A stretch of 52,387 nucleotides of DNA from Thermoanaerobaculia bacterium (GCA_027069135.1 JALXFE010000323.1:1-52387), one strand, 5' to 3'. Shown: positions 33,798 to 44,386, counted from the stretch's first letter. The notes: generated by a model not told the origin, from the letters alone. Program-made: numbers and translations.

Positions 33798-34759
33798 GCC
33801 CGGGGCCTTGCCTTCACCGGATCGCCGTGATCGCCAAGCCCGGAAGTCGGGAGGCGACCCTGGTGGCTGCCGAGTTGGCCGAATGGCTCGTTCGCCGTGA
33901 CAAGAAGGTGGCCTTGGATAAGACGTCCCTGCGGGCCGCCGGGAGCAACGGTGTCGAAGCCTATGATGCGGAGAATCCCTATGACCTGGCGGTGGTCCTC
34001 GGGGGAGACGGCACCCTCCTCTCGGTAGCCCGCCGGATCGCCCACGGGGCACCTCTCCTGGGGGTGAATCTGGGGCGGTTGGGCTTCCTGACGGAAGTGA
34101 GCCGGAACGAGCTGTACCCGACCATGGTGCGGGTGCTGGAGGGTGACTTCGCCTTAGAAGAGCGTTCCCTTTTGCAGATCGACGTCGAGCGTCAGGGGGA
34201 GCCCCGAGGGACTTTCCGAGCCTTCAACGACGCCGTCATCGCCAAGGCGACTCGATCCCGGATCATCGACCTCAAACTCTCGGTGGACGGGAATCTGGTA
34301 GCGCAGTACCGAGCCGACGGCCTGATCGTCTCGACGCCGACGGGCTCGACGGCCTACAACCTTTCCGCCGGGGGGCCGATCCTCCACCCGGCTCTACCGG
34401 TCATGATGTTGACCCCGATTTGTCCCCATGCCCTCTCCCTGCGGCCGATGGCGGTGCCGGACTCCTCCGTCGTGGAGCTCATCCTGGAGACGCAGAGGGA
34501 AGAGGTTCACCTGACCGTAGACGGACAAGAGAGCAAGACCCTCGGATACCGTGATCGGGTGCGCATGACCCGCAGCCCGACGCGGGTTCGGTTGGTGAAG
34601 GTCTCGGGCCGTAGCTTTTACGACAACCTACGGGCGAAGCTTCGTTGGGGGGGCCTGGAAGACGACCTCGAGAGCACCGAAGCCTCATCGGTAGGTGTTC
34701 TTTCTCCGGGGCGGCCGTTCGCAGAACGGAACTCTCCCGGAGGTCCGAACAAGCCGTGA
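33794..34759 (+). CDS. nadK: NAD kinase
   Basis: NAD kinase makes NADP from NAD and ATP. The 321-residue protein has the catalytic GGDGT (Gly70-Thr74, in DLAVVLGGDGTLLSVAR), the NExxxx-like FNDAVIAKATRSRI, and the substrate block DGLIVSTPTGSTAYNLSAGG. A roughly 35-residue Ser/Pro/Glu-rich tail after the catalytic domain is extra. The start is TTG 33794 in a 4-base TTGA overlap with tlyA; the first residues (LHRIAVIAKPGSREA) fit the family's first strand, so a later start is unlikely. Confidence 0.95.
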   Translation: MSPGPCLHRIAVIAKPGSREATLVAAELAEWLVRRDKKVALDKTSLRAAGSNGVEAYDAENPYDLAVVLGGDGTLLSVARRIAHGAPLLGVNLGRLGFLTEVSRNELYPTMVRVLEGDFALEERSLLQIDVERQGEPRGTFRAFNDAVIAKATRSRIIDLKLSVDGNLVAQYRADGLIVSTPTGSTAYNLSAGGPILHPALPVMMLTPICPHALSLRPMAVPDSSVVELILETQREEVHLTVDGQESKTLGYRDRVRMTRSPTRVRLVKVSGRSFYDNLRAKLRWGGLEDDLESTEASSVGVLSPGRPFAERNSPGGPNKP

Positions 34760-37700
34760 GTGCCGGCGGGCTCCCGGCCGCGGCCCACGAAGCACCGCCG
34801 AGAGTGAAGCGGCGGGGGAAGTGGCGGCGTCGCTTCCTGCGGTGGGGCCTGTGGGTCAGTGCCGGTGTCGCGGCGATTCTCTTCTTTTCCGTGATCACCG
34901 TCCGGAGTCAGCGAGCGCGAGAGCAGCTTCGCGTCTATCTCGAGGCGGAGCTCAGCGCTCGAACCTTGAGGGATGTCTCCTTGGAGAGGGTCGATTACAG
35001 CGTCCTACCCCCGGCCATGGAGTTGTATGGCCTGACCATCCCGGGCCCCCACCCCGGCGAACCGCCGGTACTGACCGTGGACCGTCTCCGGTTCGAAGCC
35101 AGCCTGCTGGATCTTTGGCGTCGCAATTGGCGCCTTCGCCAGGTGGAAGCCTTGCGTCCGCGGCTCACGCTCCGGGTGCAACCGGATGGGGAGACCAATC
35201 TGCCGCGATTCGAGAAGCCATCGGGTGGGCAGGGGCTGGATCTGGGAACGCTGCTGGTGGAAGAAGGGGAGTTTTCTCTCAACGATCTGAAGATGCCCGT
35301 GGATCTGGCGGCACAGGAGGTACGAGCTCGGTTTCTCGGGGAGGGGCCGAACGCCCTCCAGGGTCAGCTGAGCCTTCAAGACATGCGGGTGGTCTTGCCG
35401 GGGGCTAAACCCGTAGAGGTCGACCTGGTGGCCAACGGGCGACTCGGGGCCACCGGGCTCGAGGTGGCGTCGGTGGCGGTTCGGACCCAGGACTTCAGCG
35501 CCGAAGCTCAGGGACAGGTGACCTGGGGGGCGGCGTCGCAGGAGGCTCATCCGGAGGAGCCCCATCGAGTCGCTATCAACCTGCGCCTCAAAGGCCAGGG
35601 CCGGGCGGAGATCCTCTCCCGTCTGGGCTATTTCGACGGCGAGATCTCCGGCCCTCTTTCGAGCCGAGGACGGCTGACCTGGGAAGGGGGGGAATGGGTC
35701 TACCGTTCCACCTTGCTCTCACCCGCGTTGAGCTGGTTGGATCTCGAGATCGGGGACCTCGAGGGCGAGCTCCTTTTCGAGGACAAAGAGCTCACCGTCG
35801 ATATCGGTCGAGGGGACCTCTCCGGGGGCCGGCTCTTCGGAAGGATTCACGCAGATTTCAAAAATCCGGACTTGCCCATAGAGGCGGACGTGCGGTTCGT
35901 CGACGTGAGCGCGGATCGGTTTCTCGAGGATCGGGGGCTCCCCCTCCGAGGGTTTGCCAGCCTCCTCGACGGGGAGGTCGCTTACCGGTCTCTGCGCCGG
36001 GACCGAAGCAAAGGGTCCGGGTGGGGCCAGGTTCTCGTTCGACCGGCGCCGGGTGGGGGCGAGGGCGACGAAGGAATGGTCTGGGAAGGAGAGATCCCCT
36101 TCACCATCGAAGAGGGGCGGGTCGCCAGCCGGGCCGTGTTGCTCCGAGCGCCGGGGCAGCGGCTTTGGGCGGGAGGCGAGTACGACATCAAAGAGCGGAG
36201 CGGAATTTTCGACATCGAAGTGGATACCTCGGCCGCCGGTCCTTTAGCCGAGCTCCTCTTGCCCTACCTCGGGGAGGATCCGAACGCCGCATGGGTGCCC
36301 CGCGAGGGCCGCGGAAGAGGACAGGCACAGCTCACCTTGGAATCCTCCGGTGCCGCGGCGGTGGATCTACGTTTGGACCTTCGGGGGGTCGAGACCGCAG
36401 AATTGATAGCCGATCGCGCCCATGGCCGAATCCGCGCCACCGGTGCCGGGGTCGAGCACATCAACCTGGAGCTGGACCGAGGGGGAGGGGCTCTCCTGGT
36501 CACCGGTGCCGTGGATCGCCCGGGAGTGTCCGGGGAGCGGCTCCCCGCCGACGGCCAGGACGGATTCCTCGTCGATTTGAAGTTCGATGCGGTGGGTTGG
36601 CCCTTGGCGGAAATCCGTTCCTGGCGGGATCTGGAAGTACCTTTGGCCGGCGCCGTCTCCGGTCGCCTGAGCCTGATGGGGCCCGGCGACGAGATCTCCG
36701 GACGGTTCGACGGCCGGGTCGAGACCGCTCGGCTCGGGGAAGTGCCCGTGGAGCAGGTCGCCGGTAGGGTTCGTTGGGATAGCTCCAAGGTCTACCTCCA
36801 ATCCGTCGAGGCCCGTGCCCCAGCCGGTCGAATCTCCGTCGACGGCACCATCGATTCGTCCCAGGGGGATCTAAAGCTTTCGGTGACCTCGGAGAAGCTC
36901 CGTCTCGACCAGCTCCCCTTGTCGCAGTGGTCTCAGGGGCGCCTCGCCGGGCACCTATCGCTCGAGGGCACCGTCACCGGAACCTCAGATCGGCCCGAGA
37001 TGGAAATGGTAGCGAAGCTGTCCCGGTTAGAGATCCTTGGGAGATCCTTGGAGCCGCAGACTCCTACTTCTATACGCCTCGGTTGGGATGGGGAGCGGCT
37101 CACCGCCGAGGGTGAGCTCCCGGGCCTCGGGACCTTTTCCGGCAGTGGAAACCTGGACCGAAACCGGGTGGATCTGAGCTTCGACGTCGACAGCGAGGAG
37201 GCCCGAGGCCTTGCGGAGCTGGCGGCGGGGCGCTCGATTCCAGCCCTCGAGGGCAACCTGGCCGGGAGAGTCACCCTATCCGGGGCCTTCGAATCCCCGG
37301 AGGAGCTGCTGTGGGGTGTAGCCCTCGCGAGGTTTCGAGGGCGGCTCGGGGAGCTCGATTTCGAGCAATTGGAGCCCGTGCAAGGTAGCTGGCAGGCCGG
37401 GAAGCTACGGCTCGAATCGGTCTATCTGGGGGAGCTGAGCACGGAAAGCGAGGTCTTTGCCCAAGGCAAGGTGGATTTTGCCGGGGACGACGGCCTGGAC
37501 CTCAATCTCCAAGGAACGACGGATATCCGATGGCTCAAACCTTTCCTGGCCGAGCTGGCGATCCCTCCGGAAGTCGATCTCCGGGGTCGCTTCGATGCTT
37601 TGGGACGCGTGCTCGGCCCTTTGGACCGTCCCCGTTTCGATGGCCAGGGAGAGCTTCGCTTGGAGCCTTTTGCGGTGCCCCTCCTGCCCCAGGCGGTCGA

Positions 37701-38811
37701 CGATTTCGTAGCTCAGCTGTCGTTCTACCCGGACCGGCTCGAATTGGAGCGTTTGGTGGTCGATATTGGCAACGGCGGGCTGGCGGCCCAGGGGAGAGTC
37801 GACCTGCCGGCGTCGCCGGGGGCACCGGCGGAGTATCGCTTCTATGCCCTGGCTCGGGATCTCAAGTTGTTGATTCCCGAAGGCTGGCTGCAGCAGGGTT
37901 CTGCGGAGCTATGGTTGACGTCGAAGGACGGGCGCCGGGAGCTGGAGGGTTCCGTTCAGTTGGCCCAGGTCCGATACTTGGAAGACCTCGATGTGGGCCT
38001 GGGCCAGGTCGTGACCGGGCTCCTCGAGAGGGAGCGCCAAGAGGTCGGCTCGACGCAGGAGTGGCTTACGGGAACCCTGCTCAATCTGAGTGTGGAGGCG
38101 CCGGACGCATTACGGGTCCGCAATCGAGCGGCGAGTCTCCGGGGAGACCTGGATCTGGAGATCCGGGGTTCCTTGGCAAGACCGGTGGTCCTGGGAAAGG
38201 TAGATCTGCAACCCGGGGGCATCTTGCGCTACGCGGACAACGAATACCGTCTCGAACGAGGGTTGGTGACCTTCAACAACCCGTATTTCTCCGAGCCTAT
38301 TCTCGACATCGTGGCCTCCTCCCGCGTGCGTAGCTACGAGGTGTCTCTGGGTCTGAGCGGGACGCCGGAACGTCTCGATCTGGAGGTCTCTTCCGATCCA
38401 CCACTCCCGGAGCTCGACGTGATGGCTCTCGTGACCGGCGGCCGTCCGCTGGATTTCGGGGCTCGGCCGACGTTGCCGGGATCCCGGGATGAAGGCCGAC
38501 TCAACGCTCAGGCGTTCCTCTACGGTCAGGCGGCCACTGCCATCACTGAGCGGGTCAACACCCTATTCGGCTTCGATAAATTCCGTGTGGACCCCCTCTC
38601 CGACGGCAGTGACACCGTTTCGTCGGTGCGGGTCACCGTCGGCAAGCGCCTGAGCAAGGATCTCTTCGTGACCTATTCGCGAGATCCGTCGACGACGGAA
38701 CAGGACATCCTCGAGGCAGAGTGGCAGATCAATTCCCAGTTGGTGCTGGTGTTCACGCAAAACGGCGACGGTACGTTTTCCGTGGACGCCCTTTGGGATC
38801 GCAGGTTTTGA
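34756..38811 (+). CDS. tamB: TamB-like translocation and assembly protein (AsmA/DUF490 family)
   Basis: The 1351-residue product has one N-terminal membrane anchor (about residues 36-56, WGLWVSAGVAAILFFSVITV) and then a very long beta-taco region with repeating short strands and Gly/Asp turns. The C-terminal 160 residues form the conserved TamB/DUF490 end (GGILRYADNEYRLERGLVTF, then NNPYFSEPILDIVASSRV). TamB bridges the periplasm and is implicated in lipid transport and outer-membrane protein assembly with an Omp85 partner, encoded directly downstream here. The GTG at 34756 overlaps the nadK stop (GTGA). Confidence 0.93.
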   Translation: MSAGGLPAAAHEAPPRVKRRGKWRRRFLRWGLWVSAGVAAILFFSVITVRSQRAREQLRVYLEAELSARTLRDVSLERVDYSVLPPAMELYGLTIPGPHPGEPPVLTVDRLRFEASLLDLWRRNWRLRQVEALRPRLTLRVQPDGETNLPRFEKPSGGQGLDLGTLLVEEGEFSLNDLKMPVDLAAQEVRARFLGEGPNALQGQLSLQDMRVVLPGAKPVEVDLVANGRLGATGLEVASVAVRTQDFSAEAQGQVTWGAASQEAHPEEPHRVAINLRLKGQGRAEILSRLGYFDGEISGPLSSRGRLTWEGGEWVYRSTLLSPALSWLDLEIGDLEGELLFEDKELTVDIGRGDLSGGRLFGRIHADFKNPDLPIEADVRFVDVSADRFLEDRGLPLRGFASLLDGEVAYRSLRRDRSKGSGWGQVLVRPAPGGGEGDEGMVWEGEIPFTIEEGRVASRAVLLRAPGQRLWAGGEYDIKERSGIFDIEVDTSAAGPLAELLLPYLGEDPNAAWVPREGRGRGQAQLTLESSGAAAVDLRLDLRGVETAELIADRAHGRIRATGAGVEHINLELDRGGGALLVTGAVDRPGVSGERLPADGQDGFLVDLKFDAVGWPLAEIRSWRDLEVPLAGAVSGRLSLMGPGDEISGRFDGRVETARLGEVPVEQVAGRVRWDSSKVYLQSVEARAPAGRISVDGTIDSSQGDLKLSVTSEKLRLDQLPLSQWSQGRLAGHLSLEGTVTGTSDRPEMEMVAKLSRLEILGRSLEPQTPTSIRLGWDGERLTAEGELPGLGTFSGSGNLDRNRVDLSFDVDSEEARGLAELAAGRSIPALEGNLAGRVTLSGAFESPEELLWGVALARFRGRLGELDFEQLEPVQGSWQAGKLRLESVYLGELSTESEVFAQGKVDFAGDDGLDLNLQGTTDIRWLKPFLAELAIPPEVDLRGRFDALGRVLGPLDRPRFDGQGELRLEPFAVPLLPQAVDDFVAQLSFYPDRLELERLVVDIGNGGLAAQGRVDLPASPGAPAEYRFYALARDLKLLIPEGWLQQGSAELWLTSKDGRRELEGSVQLAQVRYLEDLDVGLGQVVTGLLERERQEVGSTQEWLTGTLLNLSVEAPDALRVRNRAASLRGDLDLEIRGSLARPVVLGKVDLQPGGILRYADNEYRLERGLVTFNNPYFSEPILDIVASSRVRSYEVSLGLSGTPERLDLEVSSDPPLPELDVMALVTGGRPLDFGARPTLPGSRDEGRLNAQAFLYGQAATAITERVNTLFGFDKFRVDPLSDGSDTVSSVRVTVGKRLSKDLFVTYSRDPSTTEQDILEAEWQINSQLVLVFTQNGDGTFSVDALWDRRF

Positions 38812-41639
38812 GCGCGCTTCGACCCCTACCCGGGGCTGCCCGAGCCCGGTGCCGAAAGGCTGTGGGAGTCTTGGGATTGGCACTGCTGTGGGCGCTTTGC
38901 GGGGAAGCACAAGTGAGCCCGCCGCCGGGGGTAGCGGCCTTGGAGCTGCGCAGCGATCTTCCCGCGGCCGCCGTAGAAAAGTTGCGTCCCCTGATCCTCC
39001 TCGAGGTAGGTGAGCCGTTCTCGGACGAGCGGATTCGTCGCACCCTGCGAAATCTCCAGGCGAGCGGGAAGGTCGCCCAGGCCGCGGTGTATAGCGAGCC
39101 CGTGGCCGAACCCGCCGGCCAGCTCCGAGCCGTGGTGGCTTTCTGGAGCAGCCGTCTCGTCGAGGAGGTCTTGCTCGTCGGCGACTTGGGGTTGGCGGAG
39201 CGCAGGCTGCGCCCGGTCCTGGTCCAGCGCCCAGGCCTCCCCTTGGTGGAAGACAAAGTGCTTCGGGGGCTTTATGAGCTGGAGGAGCTCTATCGCCGCC
39301 GCGGTTTCTTCGAGGCTGAGGTGCGGCTTCGGGTTTCCCCGCCGACGGCGGATTCGAAGGTGCGCCTCGCCTATCACGTCGCCGCCGGGCCTCGGTGGTC
39401 CATCGGCTCGATCGGCTTCGACGGCGATCTCTCGAACCTCGAAATAGCAGAGCTCTTAGAGTCCCTGACGGTCCGAAGTACGGAACCTTACGACGCCCGC
39501 AGCCTCGAGGAAGACCCGGAGAACCTGCAGCGGTGGTTGGTCACCGCCGGCTTTCGAAAAGCGCGCGTCTCCAAAGTGCGTGAGATCCGCCAAGAGGAAC
39601 GCAAGGAGGTCGACTTGATTTTCGAAGTCGAGTTGGGCCCCATCGTTGAGGCCCGGGTTCAGGGGGCACAAGAGGCTCACCTGCGCAAGAAGGGTTTGTT
39701 GAGCTTCCTCGACGAAGAGGGGTATGACTCGGCTCTGCTGATCCGGGAGAAGAGTCGGTTGAAAGCGTATTTTCAATCCCAGGGCTATTACCAGGCGAAG
39801 GTGGTGCTCCGGGAAGAGATCCAAGACGATCGCATCGTCGTCTTCGTCGAGCTCGAACCCGGCGAGAGGTTCTCCCTCGAGGAGGTTCGTTTCGAGGGCA
39901 ACGAGGCGGTTACAGACCGCCAGCTCTCGCAGCTCATCGCCAGCCAGCCACGGCAGCGGCTTCGACCCGGCAGCGGGAGGCTGGTCGACGACACGCTGCA
40001 GGAAGACTTGGAGAATCTGCGTTCCTTCTACGCCTTGCAGGGCTTCTGGCAAGCGCGGCTCGAGGAGCCTCGGGTGGAGCGGGAGGGTACCCGGCTGAGC
40101 TTGGTTTTTCCTGTCGAGGAGGGGCCTCAGCGGAGGATCGTCAACCTCGAAGGGCTCGAGCTCGACGAGTCGAAAGAGCTCGTGGTCTCCTCCCTCGAGG
40201 AGGGGGGAGGCTTTCATCCGCAGCGACTGGAGGAGGCCCTCACAGGCCTGCGCTCCCAATTGCGGGCGATGGGCTATGACCAGGCGAGGGTCCGCGCCGA
40301 GGAGTCCTGGGTCGAGGATCGGTGGGTCGACATTACGTTCCGGATCGATCGCGGTCCGCAGACGCTGGTGGATCGGGTGATCATTCGAGGCAACGTCCGG
40401 ACCCGAGACGAAATCGTACGGCGGGCGGCGGGTCTTACAGCAGGTCAGCCGATCAGCCGGAGCCGTCTCTTGGAAGTGGAGCGGGCCCTGTCTCGCCTGG
40501 GAATTTTCTCCCGGGTCGATGTCCGTCTATCCCCCGGGGAGCTGGGGCAAGTCGAGCGTGACGTGGTCGTCGAAGTGGAGGAGGGCCGCTCCCGTCGCCT
40601 TTCCTACGGCTGGGGCTACGATTCCGAGGGTGGCACTCGAGGCTTGTTGGGTTTTTCCCACAAGAATCTCTGGGGGCGAGCCCTTTCCCTGCGATGGGAT
40701 GCTCGGGTCAGCCAGCAGGATGAGCGATATCGTCTGGTGCTGGATCAGCCCTTCCTGGGGCCTTGGAATCTCCCGGTCACCTACTCCCTCTTCCAGTTCA
40801 ACGAGGATCGGGAGAGCTTTCAGCAGCGCAGCAGTGGCCTGCGGGTCGACGCCCGGAGAGAATTCCCGTGGGGGCGTTGGGGGTTGGCCTATGATTTTCG
40901 TCGTATCGAGCTTCAGGAGGTCGACGAGCCCATCGACCGCATCGATCCTCAGGATCGGGAGATCAAAGTCAGCAGCCTGATTCCCAACCTGGTCTTTGAT
41001 CGCCGGGACGATCCCTTCGACCCCACCGATGGCTGGAGTGCTTCTTTTCAGCTCCAATACGCCTTCCCGGCGTTTTCTACCGACGCTCACTTTCTCAAGC
41101 TCTTTGTCCAACAGACCGGCTATCTCCCCTTGGGGCGCCTCGGGGTCTTAGCGGCGAGCCTTCGCCTCGGAGCCATCGAGCCCTTGGAATACGGGCTCGA
41201 CCAGGACGGAGGCCCGGAGGGTTCCGGGGAGAACTCGATACCCATCGGCGAGCGATTCTTTTCCGGCGGGCGCACCTCCCACCGAGGCTATGAGCGAGAT
41301 CTCCTGGGGATTACCGGCGAAACGCGGATCGCGGACGTCGATCCGGTGTCCGGGGCCGTCGACCTTCTCCCGGTGGGAGGCAACGGTCTGGCGCTGGCGA
41401 ATCTGGAATATCGTTTTCCGGTCCTGGGTTCCCTCGGAGGGACTCTCTTCCTCGATGTCGGCAATGTCTGGAAGGATTGGCGGGATCTCGACGTCGACGA
41501 CCTTCGCTACAGTGTCGGCTTAGGTGTGAGGTACCGCTCTCCTATCGGACCGGTCCGCCTGGAGGTCGGCTGGAATCTCGAAGCCGAGGCCGGGGAAGAC
41601 AGCGCGGAGATCCACCTCACTTTCGGCAATCCTTTTTGA
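38808..41639 (+). CDS. Omp85-family outer membrane protein (BamA/TamA-like, multiple POTRA domains)
   Basis: The 943-residue protein starts with a signal peptide ([19 protein letters not shown]). About five POTRA domains cover residues 30-570; the last is well conserved ([20 protein letters not shown]). The C-terminal 350 residues are a surface-antigen barrel, with [15 protein letters not shown] in the loop-6 region and the chain ending HLTFGNPF, an outer-membrane beta signal. POTRA number points to BamA, while the place after tamB points to TamA, so I leave the symbol blank. The TTG at 38808 overlaps the tamB stop (TTGA) and begins exactly where a signal peptide is needed. Confidence 0.93.
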   Translation: MSALRPLPGAARARCRKAVGVLGLALLWALCGEAQVSPPPGVAALELRSDLPAAAVEKLRPLILLEVGEPFSDERIRRTLRNLQASGKVAQAAVYSEPVAEPAGQLRAVVAFWSSRLVEEVLLVGDLGLAERRLRPVLVQRPGLPLVEDKVLRGLYELEELYRRRGFFEAEVRLRVSPPTADSKVRLAYHVAAGPRWSIGSIGFDGDLSNLEIAELLESLTVRSTEPYDARSLEEDPENLQRWLVTAGFRKARVSKVREIRQEERKEVDLIFEVELGPIVEARVQGAQEAHLRKKGLLSFLDEEGYDSALLIREKSRLKAYFQSQGYYQAKVVLREEIQDDRIVVFVELEPGERFSLEEVRFEGNEAVTDRQLSQLIASQPRQRLRPGSGRLVDDTLQEDLENLRSFYALQGFWQARLEEPRVEREGTRLSLVFPVEEGPQRRIVNLEGLELDESKELVVSSLEEGGGFHPQRLEEALTGLRSQLRAMGYDQARVRAEESWVEDRWVDITFRIDRGPQTLVDRVIIRGNVRTRDEIVRRAAGLTAGQPISRSRLLEVERALSRLGIFSRVDVRLSPGELGQVERDVVVEVEEGRSRRLSYGWGYDSEGGTRGLLGFSHKNLWGRALSLRWDARVSQQDERYRLVLDQPFLGPWNLPVTYSLFQFNEDRESFQQRSSGLRVDARREFPWGRWGLAYDFRRIELQEVDEPIDRIDPQDREIKVSSLIPNLVFDRRDDPFDPTDGWSASFQLQYAFPAFSTDAHFLKLFVQQTGYLPLGRLGVLAASLRLGAIEPLEYGLDQDGGPEGSGENSIPIGERFFSGGRTSHRGYERDLLGITGETRIADVDPVSGAVDLLPVGGNGLALANLEYRFPVLGSLGGTLFLDVGNVWKDWRDLDVDDLRYSVGLGVRYRSPIGPVRLEVGWNLEAEAGEDSAEIHLTFGNPF

Positions 41640-41797
41640 CGGACTGAGTACGGATTGAGTGTGGTTGACCCTGCTTCGACGGCGGCGGTAGACTGCCGAA
41701 AGCCGTCCTTGTAGGCGGTGTGCGGCCCGGGCGGTCGCAGCCGGCCTCCGAATGTTCCCGAGCAGTCCAGATACGACCTTCGAAGGAAGTCCAGACC

Positions 41798-43012
41798 ATG
41801 GATGAACAGACGCCTTTTGCTCCCATCGAAGATGCCATCGAGCGATTTCGCCGCGGTGAATTCGTCATCATTTGCGATGATGAGGATCGGGAGAACGAGG
41901 GAGACCTTGCGATTGCCGCCGATAAAGTGACCCCGGAAGCGGTGAACTTCATGGCGAAATTCGGTCGCGGCCTGATCTGCCTCACCTTGACCGAGGAGCG
42001 CTGTGATCAGCTGGATCTGCCCCTCATGGTCCAGGAGAACACCTCACCCTTCGCCACGGCCTTTACCGTGTCCATCGAGGGGCGAGGAAAGATCACGACG
42101 GGGATTTCTGCTGCGGACCGCGCCGCGACGATCCTGGCCGCCATCGATCCGGCAACCCAGCCGGAGGACCTCCTACGCCCCGGCCATGTGTTCCCCTTGC
42201 GGGCCAAGCTCGGCGGTGTTCTCAAGCGCGCGGGACAAACCGAGGCGTCCCTCGACCTGGCGGTTCTTGCCGACCGGCAACCCGCCGCCGTCATCTGTGA
42301 GGTGATGAACGACGACGGCACCATGGCCCGGGTACCGGATTTGAAAGAGTTTGCGCGCGAGCACGGACTCCTGATCATCACCGTCTCGGACCTGATCCGC
42401 TACCGGATGCGGCACGAATCCCTGGTCGAGTTGGTCGCTTCCCCGAGGCTGCCCACTTCTTTCGGGGAGTTTCGTATCCACGCGTACCGCTCTTCGGTGA
42501 CCGGGGAGGAGCATATCGCCCTCGCCATGGGCGAGATCAGCGAAGAAGACGAGGTTCTCGTTCGCGTCCACAGCCAATGCCTCACCGGCGATATGTTCTA
42601 TTCCCAACGCTGCGATTGCGGGGTCCAGCTGCACCGGGCCTTGGAAGTGATCGGTGAGGAGGGCCAGGGGGTGCTCCTCTACCTCCTGCAAGAGGGCCGC
42701 GGAATCGGTCTGTTCAACAAGCTCCGGGCCTACGAGTTGCAGGATCAAGGGCACGACACGGTGGAAGCCAACGAAAAACTGGGTTTCCCGCCGGATCAGC
42801 GGGACTACGGCATCGGGGCCCAGATCCTTCGCGACCTGGGCGTCCAAAAGATGCGCCTCATGACCAACAATCCAAGCAAGTACGTGGCTCTGGCAGGGTA
42901 CGGGCTGGAGATCGTCGAACGGGTCCCCCTGGAGATTCCCCCTACCGCGAGCTCGCGGGATTATCTGCGCGCGAAGCGTGAAAAGTTGGGGCATCTCCTG
43001 GATTTGGTCTAG
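41798..43012 (+). CDS. ribBA: Bifunctional RibBA: DHBP synthase / GTP cyclohydrolase II
   Basis: The 404-residue fusion supplies both branches of riboflavin synthesis. The N-terminal DHBP synthase half (about 1-205) keeps the acidic [12 protein letters not shown] motif, [12 protein letters not shown] and [11 protein letters not shown]. However, the usual GHTEA motif reads GQTEA (Gln147), replacing a metal-ligand His. The C-terminal GTP cyclohydrolase II half keeps its zinc Cys set ([18 protein letters not shown]), [10 protein letters not shown] and [19 protein letters not shown] and looks fully active. ATG 41798 has AAGGAAG 10 bases ahead. No FMN riboswitch was found in the 158-base upstream gap. 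Confidence 0.95.
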   Translation: MDEQTPFAPIEDAIERFRRGEFVIICDDEDRENEGDLAIAADKVTPEAVNFMAKFGRGLICLTLTEERCDQLDLPLMVQENTSPFATAFTVSIEGRGKITTGISAADRAATILAAIDPATQPEDLLRPGHVFPLRAKLGGVLKRAGQTEASLDLAVLADRQPAAVICEVMNDDGTMARVPDLKEFAREHGLLIITVSDLIRYRMRHESLVELVASPRLPTSFGEFRIHAYRSSVTGEEHIALAMGEISEEDEVLVRVHSQCLTGDMFYSQRCDCGVQLHRALEVIGEEGQGVLLYLLQEGRGIGLFNKLRAYELQDQGHDTVEANEKLGFPPDQRDYGIGAQILRDLGVQKMRLMTNNPSKYVALAGYGLEIVERVPLEIPPTASSRDYLRAKREKLGHLLDLV

Positions 43013-43062
43013 CAGCGCTCTCCCTCGCGAAAGAGCGTCTCGGTGCCGGCCGGTGATTCCAG

Positions 43063-44268
43063 ATGAAGCTGCTCCTCGTCACCTCCCGCTACCCTTGGCC
43101 TCCGCGTCGCGGTGACCAAGTTCGAGCGGCCCAATTCGTCGAATTTCTAAGCCGGGAGCACGAGCTGACCCTCCTGGTTCCGGAGCCCGTTTCGGATCCG
43201 GAGGCCCCACCCCCGGGCATTGCCGTCGAGACGTACCGCAGGTCGCGGGTACCGAAGCTGTCGACGCTCTACCAGGTCGCGACGGGTTCCTCTTCCTTTC
43301 AAGGAGCCTTGTTTCAGCACCGGGATCTGAGCCAAAAATTGCGTAGATGGGCCCCCGAGGCGGATCTCGTCGTGCTGCAATTGGCTCGGTTGGCGAGCCT
43401 CGTCGCAGACCTCGGCTCCACCCCTTACGCCGTCGATCTGATCGACGCCCTTTCCCTCAACTTCCGCCGACGAGCCGAGGCAGATCGGGTTCTCCTGCGC
43501 CCTTTGCTGAAGGCCGAAGCTCGGAGGCTCGAGGGCGCTGAGGCAAAGCTTCTGAGCGGCGCCCGTCTCGGCTGGATCGTCTGCCAGCGGGACCGGGAGG
43601 CGTTGGCCGAGACTCTCGCGCCCGAGGCTCTCGCGGTTCTTCGGGTTCTGCCCCTGGCCATGCCTTTGAGGAAGCTATCCGAGACTTCGGAGGGCAGGAC
43701 GGAGACGGAGTCTCGGGAGGCCGCCAAGCCCCGGTTGGCGATGACCGGAAACCTTGGGTATTTCCCTGCGGTGGAGGGGTTTGGGTGGTGGTTGGAAGAG
43801 GTTTGGCCTCGGCTCCGAGCTCGTCGGCCGGAGTTGGAAGTCATCCTTGCCGGAGCTCGGCCGGCCCGCCGCCTGCGCCGTCTGGCGGCCGGCCCGGGGA
43901 TTCACCTGATCGAGTCGCCGCCGGACCTCCGGCGGATTCTCGCTCGTTCGACCCTCGCTTTAGCTCCCCTGCGCAGCGGCTCCGGTCAGCCGATCAAGAT
44001 TCTTGAGGCGTGGGAATGTGGTGTTCCGGTCATCGCCTCGCCCTGGGCTGCGGCGGGCACCCCCGCCGTTCCCGGGGTGGAGCTCCTGCAGGCCGAAACG
44101 GCGGAGGATTGGGAGCGTGAAATCCTCTATCTCCTGGACCGTCCGGAAGAGCGACAGCGCTTGGCGAAGGCCGGGCACCGCCGCCTGCAGCAGTCCTACA
44201 GCCGGGAGATCGTGAGGCGAGATCTCTTGCGTTCTCTGAGTGGGTTGTCGCTTCCCTCGGTCTCTTGA
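43063..44268 (+). CDS. Glycosyltransferase, GT4 / GT-B type
   Basis: The 401-residue product has the two-domain GT-B layout. The N-terminal half begins LLLVTSRYPWPPRRGDQVRA, the acceptor-side Gly-rich turn seen in GT4 enzymes. The C-terminal half contains LAPLRSGSGQPIKILEAWEC followed by GVPVIAS, the sugar-nucleotide E-x7-E region. Donor and acceptor sugars cannot be told. No membrane segment is seen. It begins 50 bases after ribBA, and its TGA stop lies inside the -35 box of the groES promoter. Confidence 0.87.
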   Translation: MKLLLVTSRYPWPPRRGDQVRAAQFVEFLSREHELTLLVPEPVSDPEAPPPGIAVETYRRSRVPKLSTLYQVATGSSSFQGALFQHRDLSQKLRRWAPEADLVVLQLARLASLVADLGSTPYAVDLIDALSLNFRRRAEADRVLLRPLLKAEARRLEGAEAKLLSGARLGWIVCQRDREALAETLAPEALAVLRVLPLAMPLRKLSETSEGRTETESREAAKPRLAMTGNLGYFPAVEGFGWWLEEVWPRLRARRPELEVILAGARPARRLRRLAAGPGIHLIESPPDLRRILARSTLALAPLRSGSGQPIKILEAWECGVPVIASPWAAAGTPAVPGVELLQAETAEDWEREILYLLDRPEERQRLAKAGHRRLQQSYSREIVRRDLLRSLSGLSLPSVS

Positions 44269-44293
44269 CATTTAAACCAACGCTGGGTACTGT
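44265..44293 (+). promoter_or_regulatory. groESL promoter, sigma-70 type
   Basis: A perfect TTGACA (44265-44270), 17-base spacer and TACTGT (44288-44293) form a good vegetative promoter. The -35 box contains the stop codon of the glycosyltransferase gene (TGA 44266-44268), so the two genes are separated by zero free bases. The -10 box abuts the CIRCE operator. Confidence 0.82.
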
Positions 44294-44319
44294 TAGCACT
44301 CGGCTTGGGTGAGTGCTAA
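44293..44319 (+). promoter_or_regulatory. CIRCE operator (HrcA binding site)
   Basis: TTAGCACTC (44293-44301), 9 spacer bases, and GAGTGCTAA (44311-44319) form a perfect consensus CIRCE inverted repeat. It spans the start site region, so the HrcA repressor should block groESL until heat shock. hrcA itself is not in the window. Confidence 0.97.
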
Positions 44320-44386
44320 CGCGATCCCCGGAGGATCGGTCCCCAAGGTCCAAATACAACTATTCATCATCGAAGGAGGAGAGGCA

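Noticed and set aside
41640..41797. FMN riboswitch before ribBA
   Set aside because: The conserved FMN-aptamer core sequences are not seen. A GC-rich stretch near 41680 resembles it only superficially.
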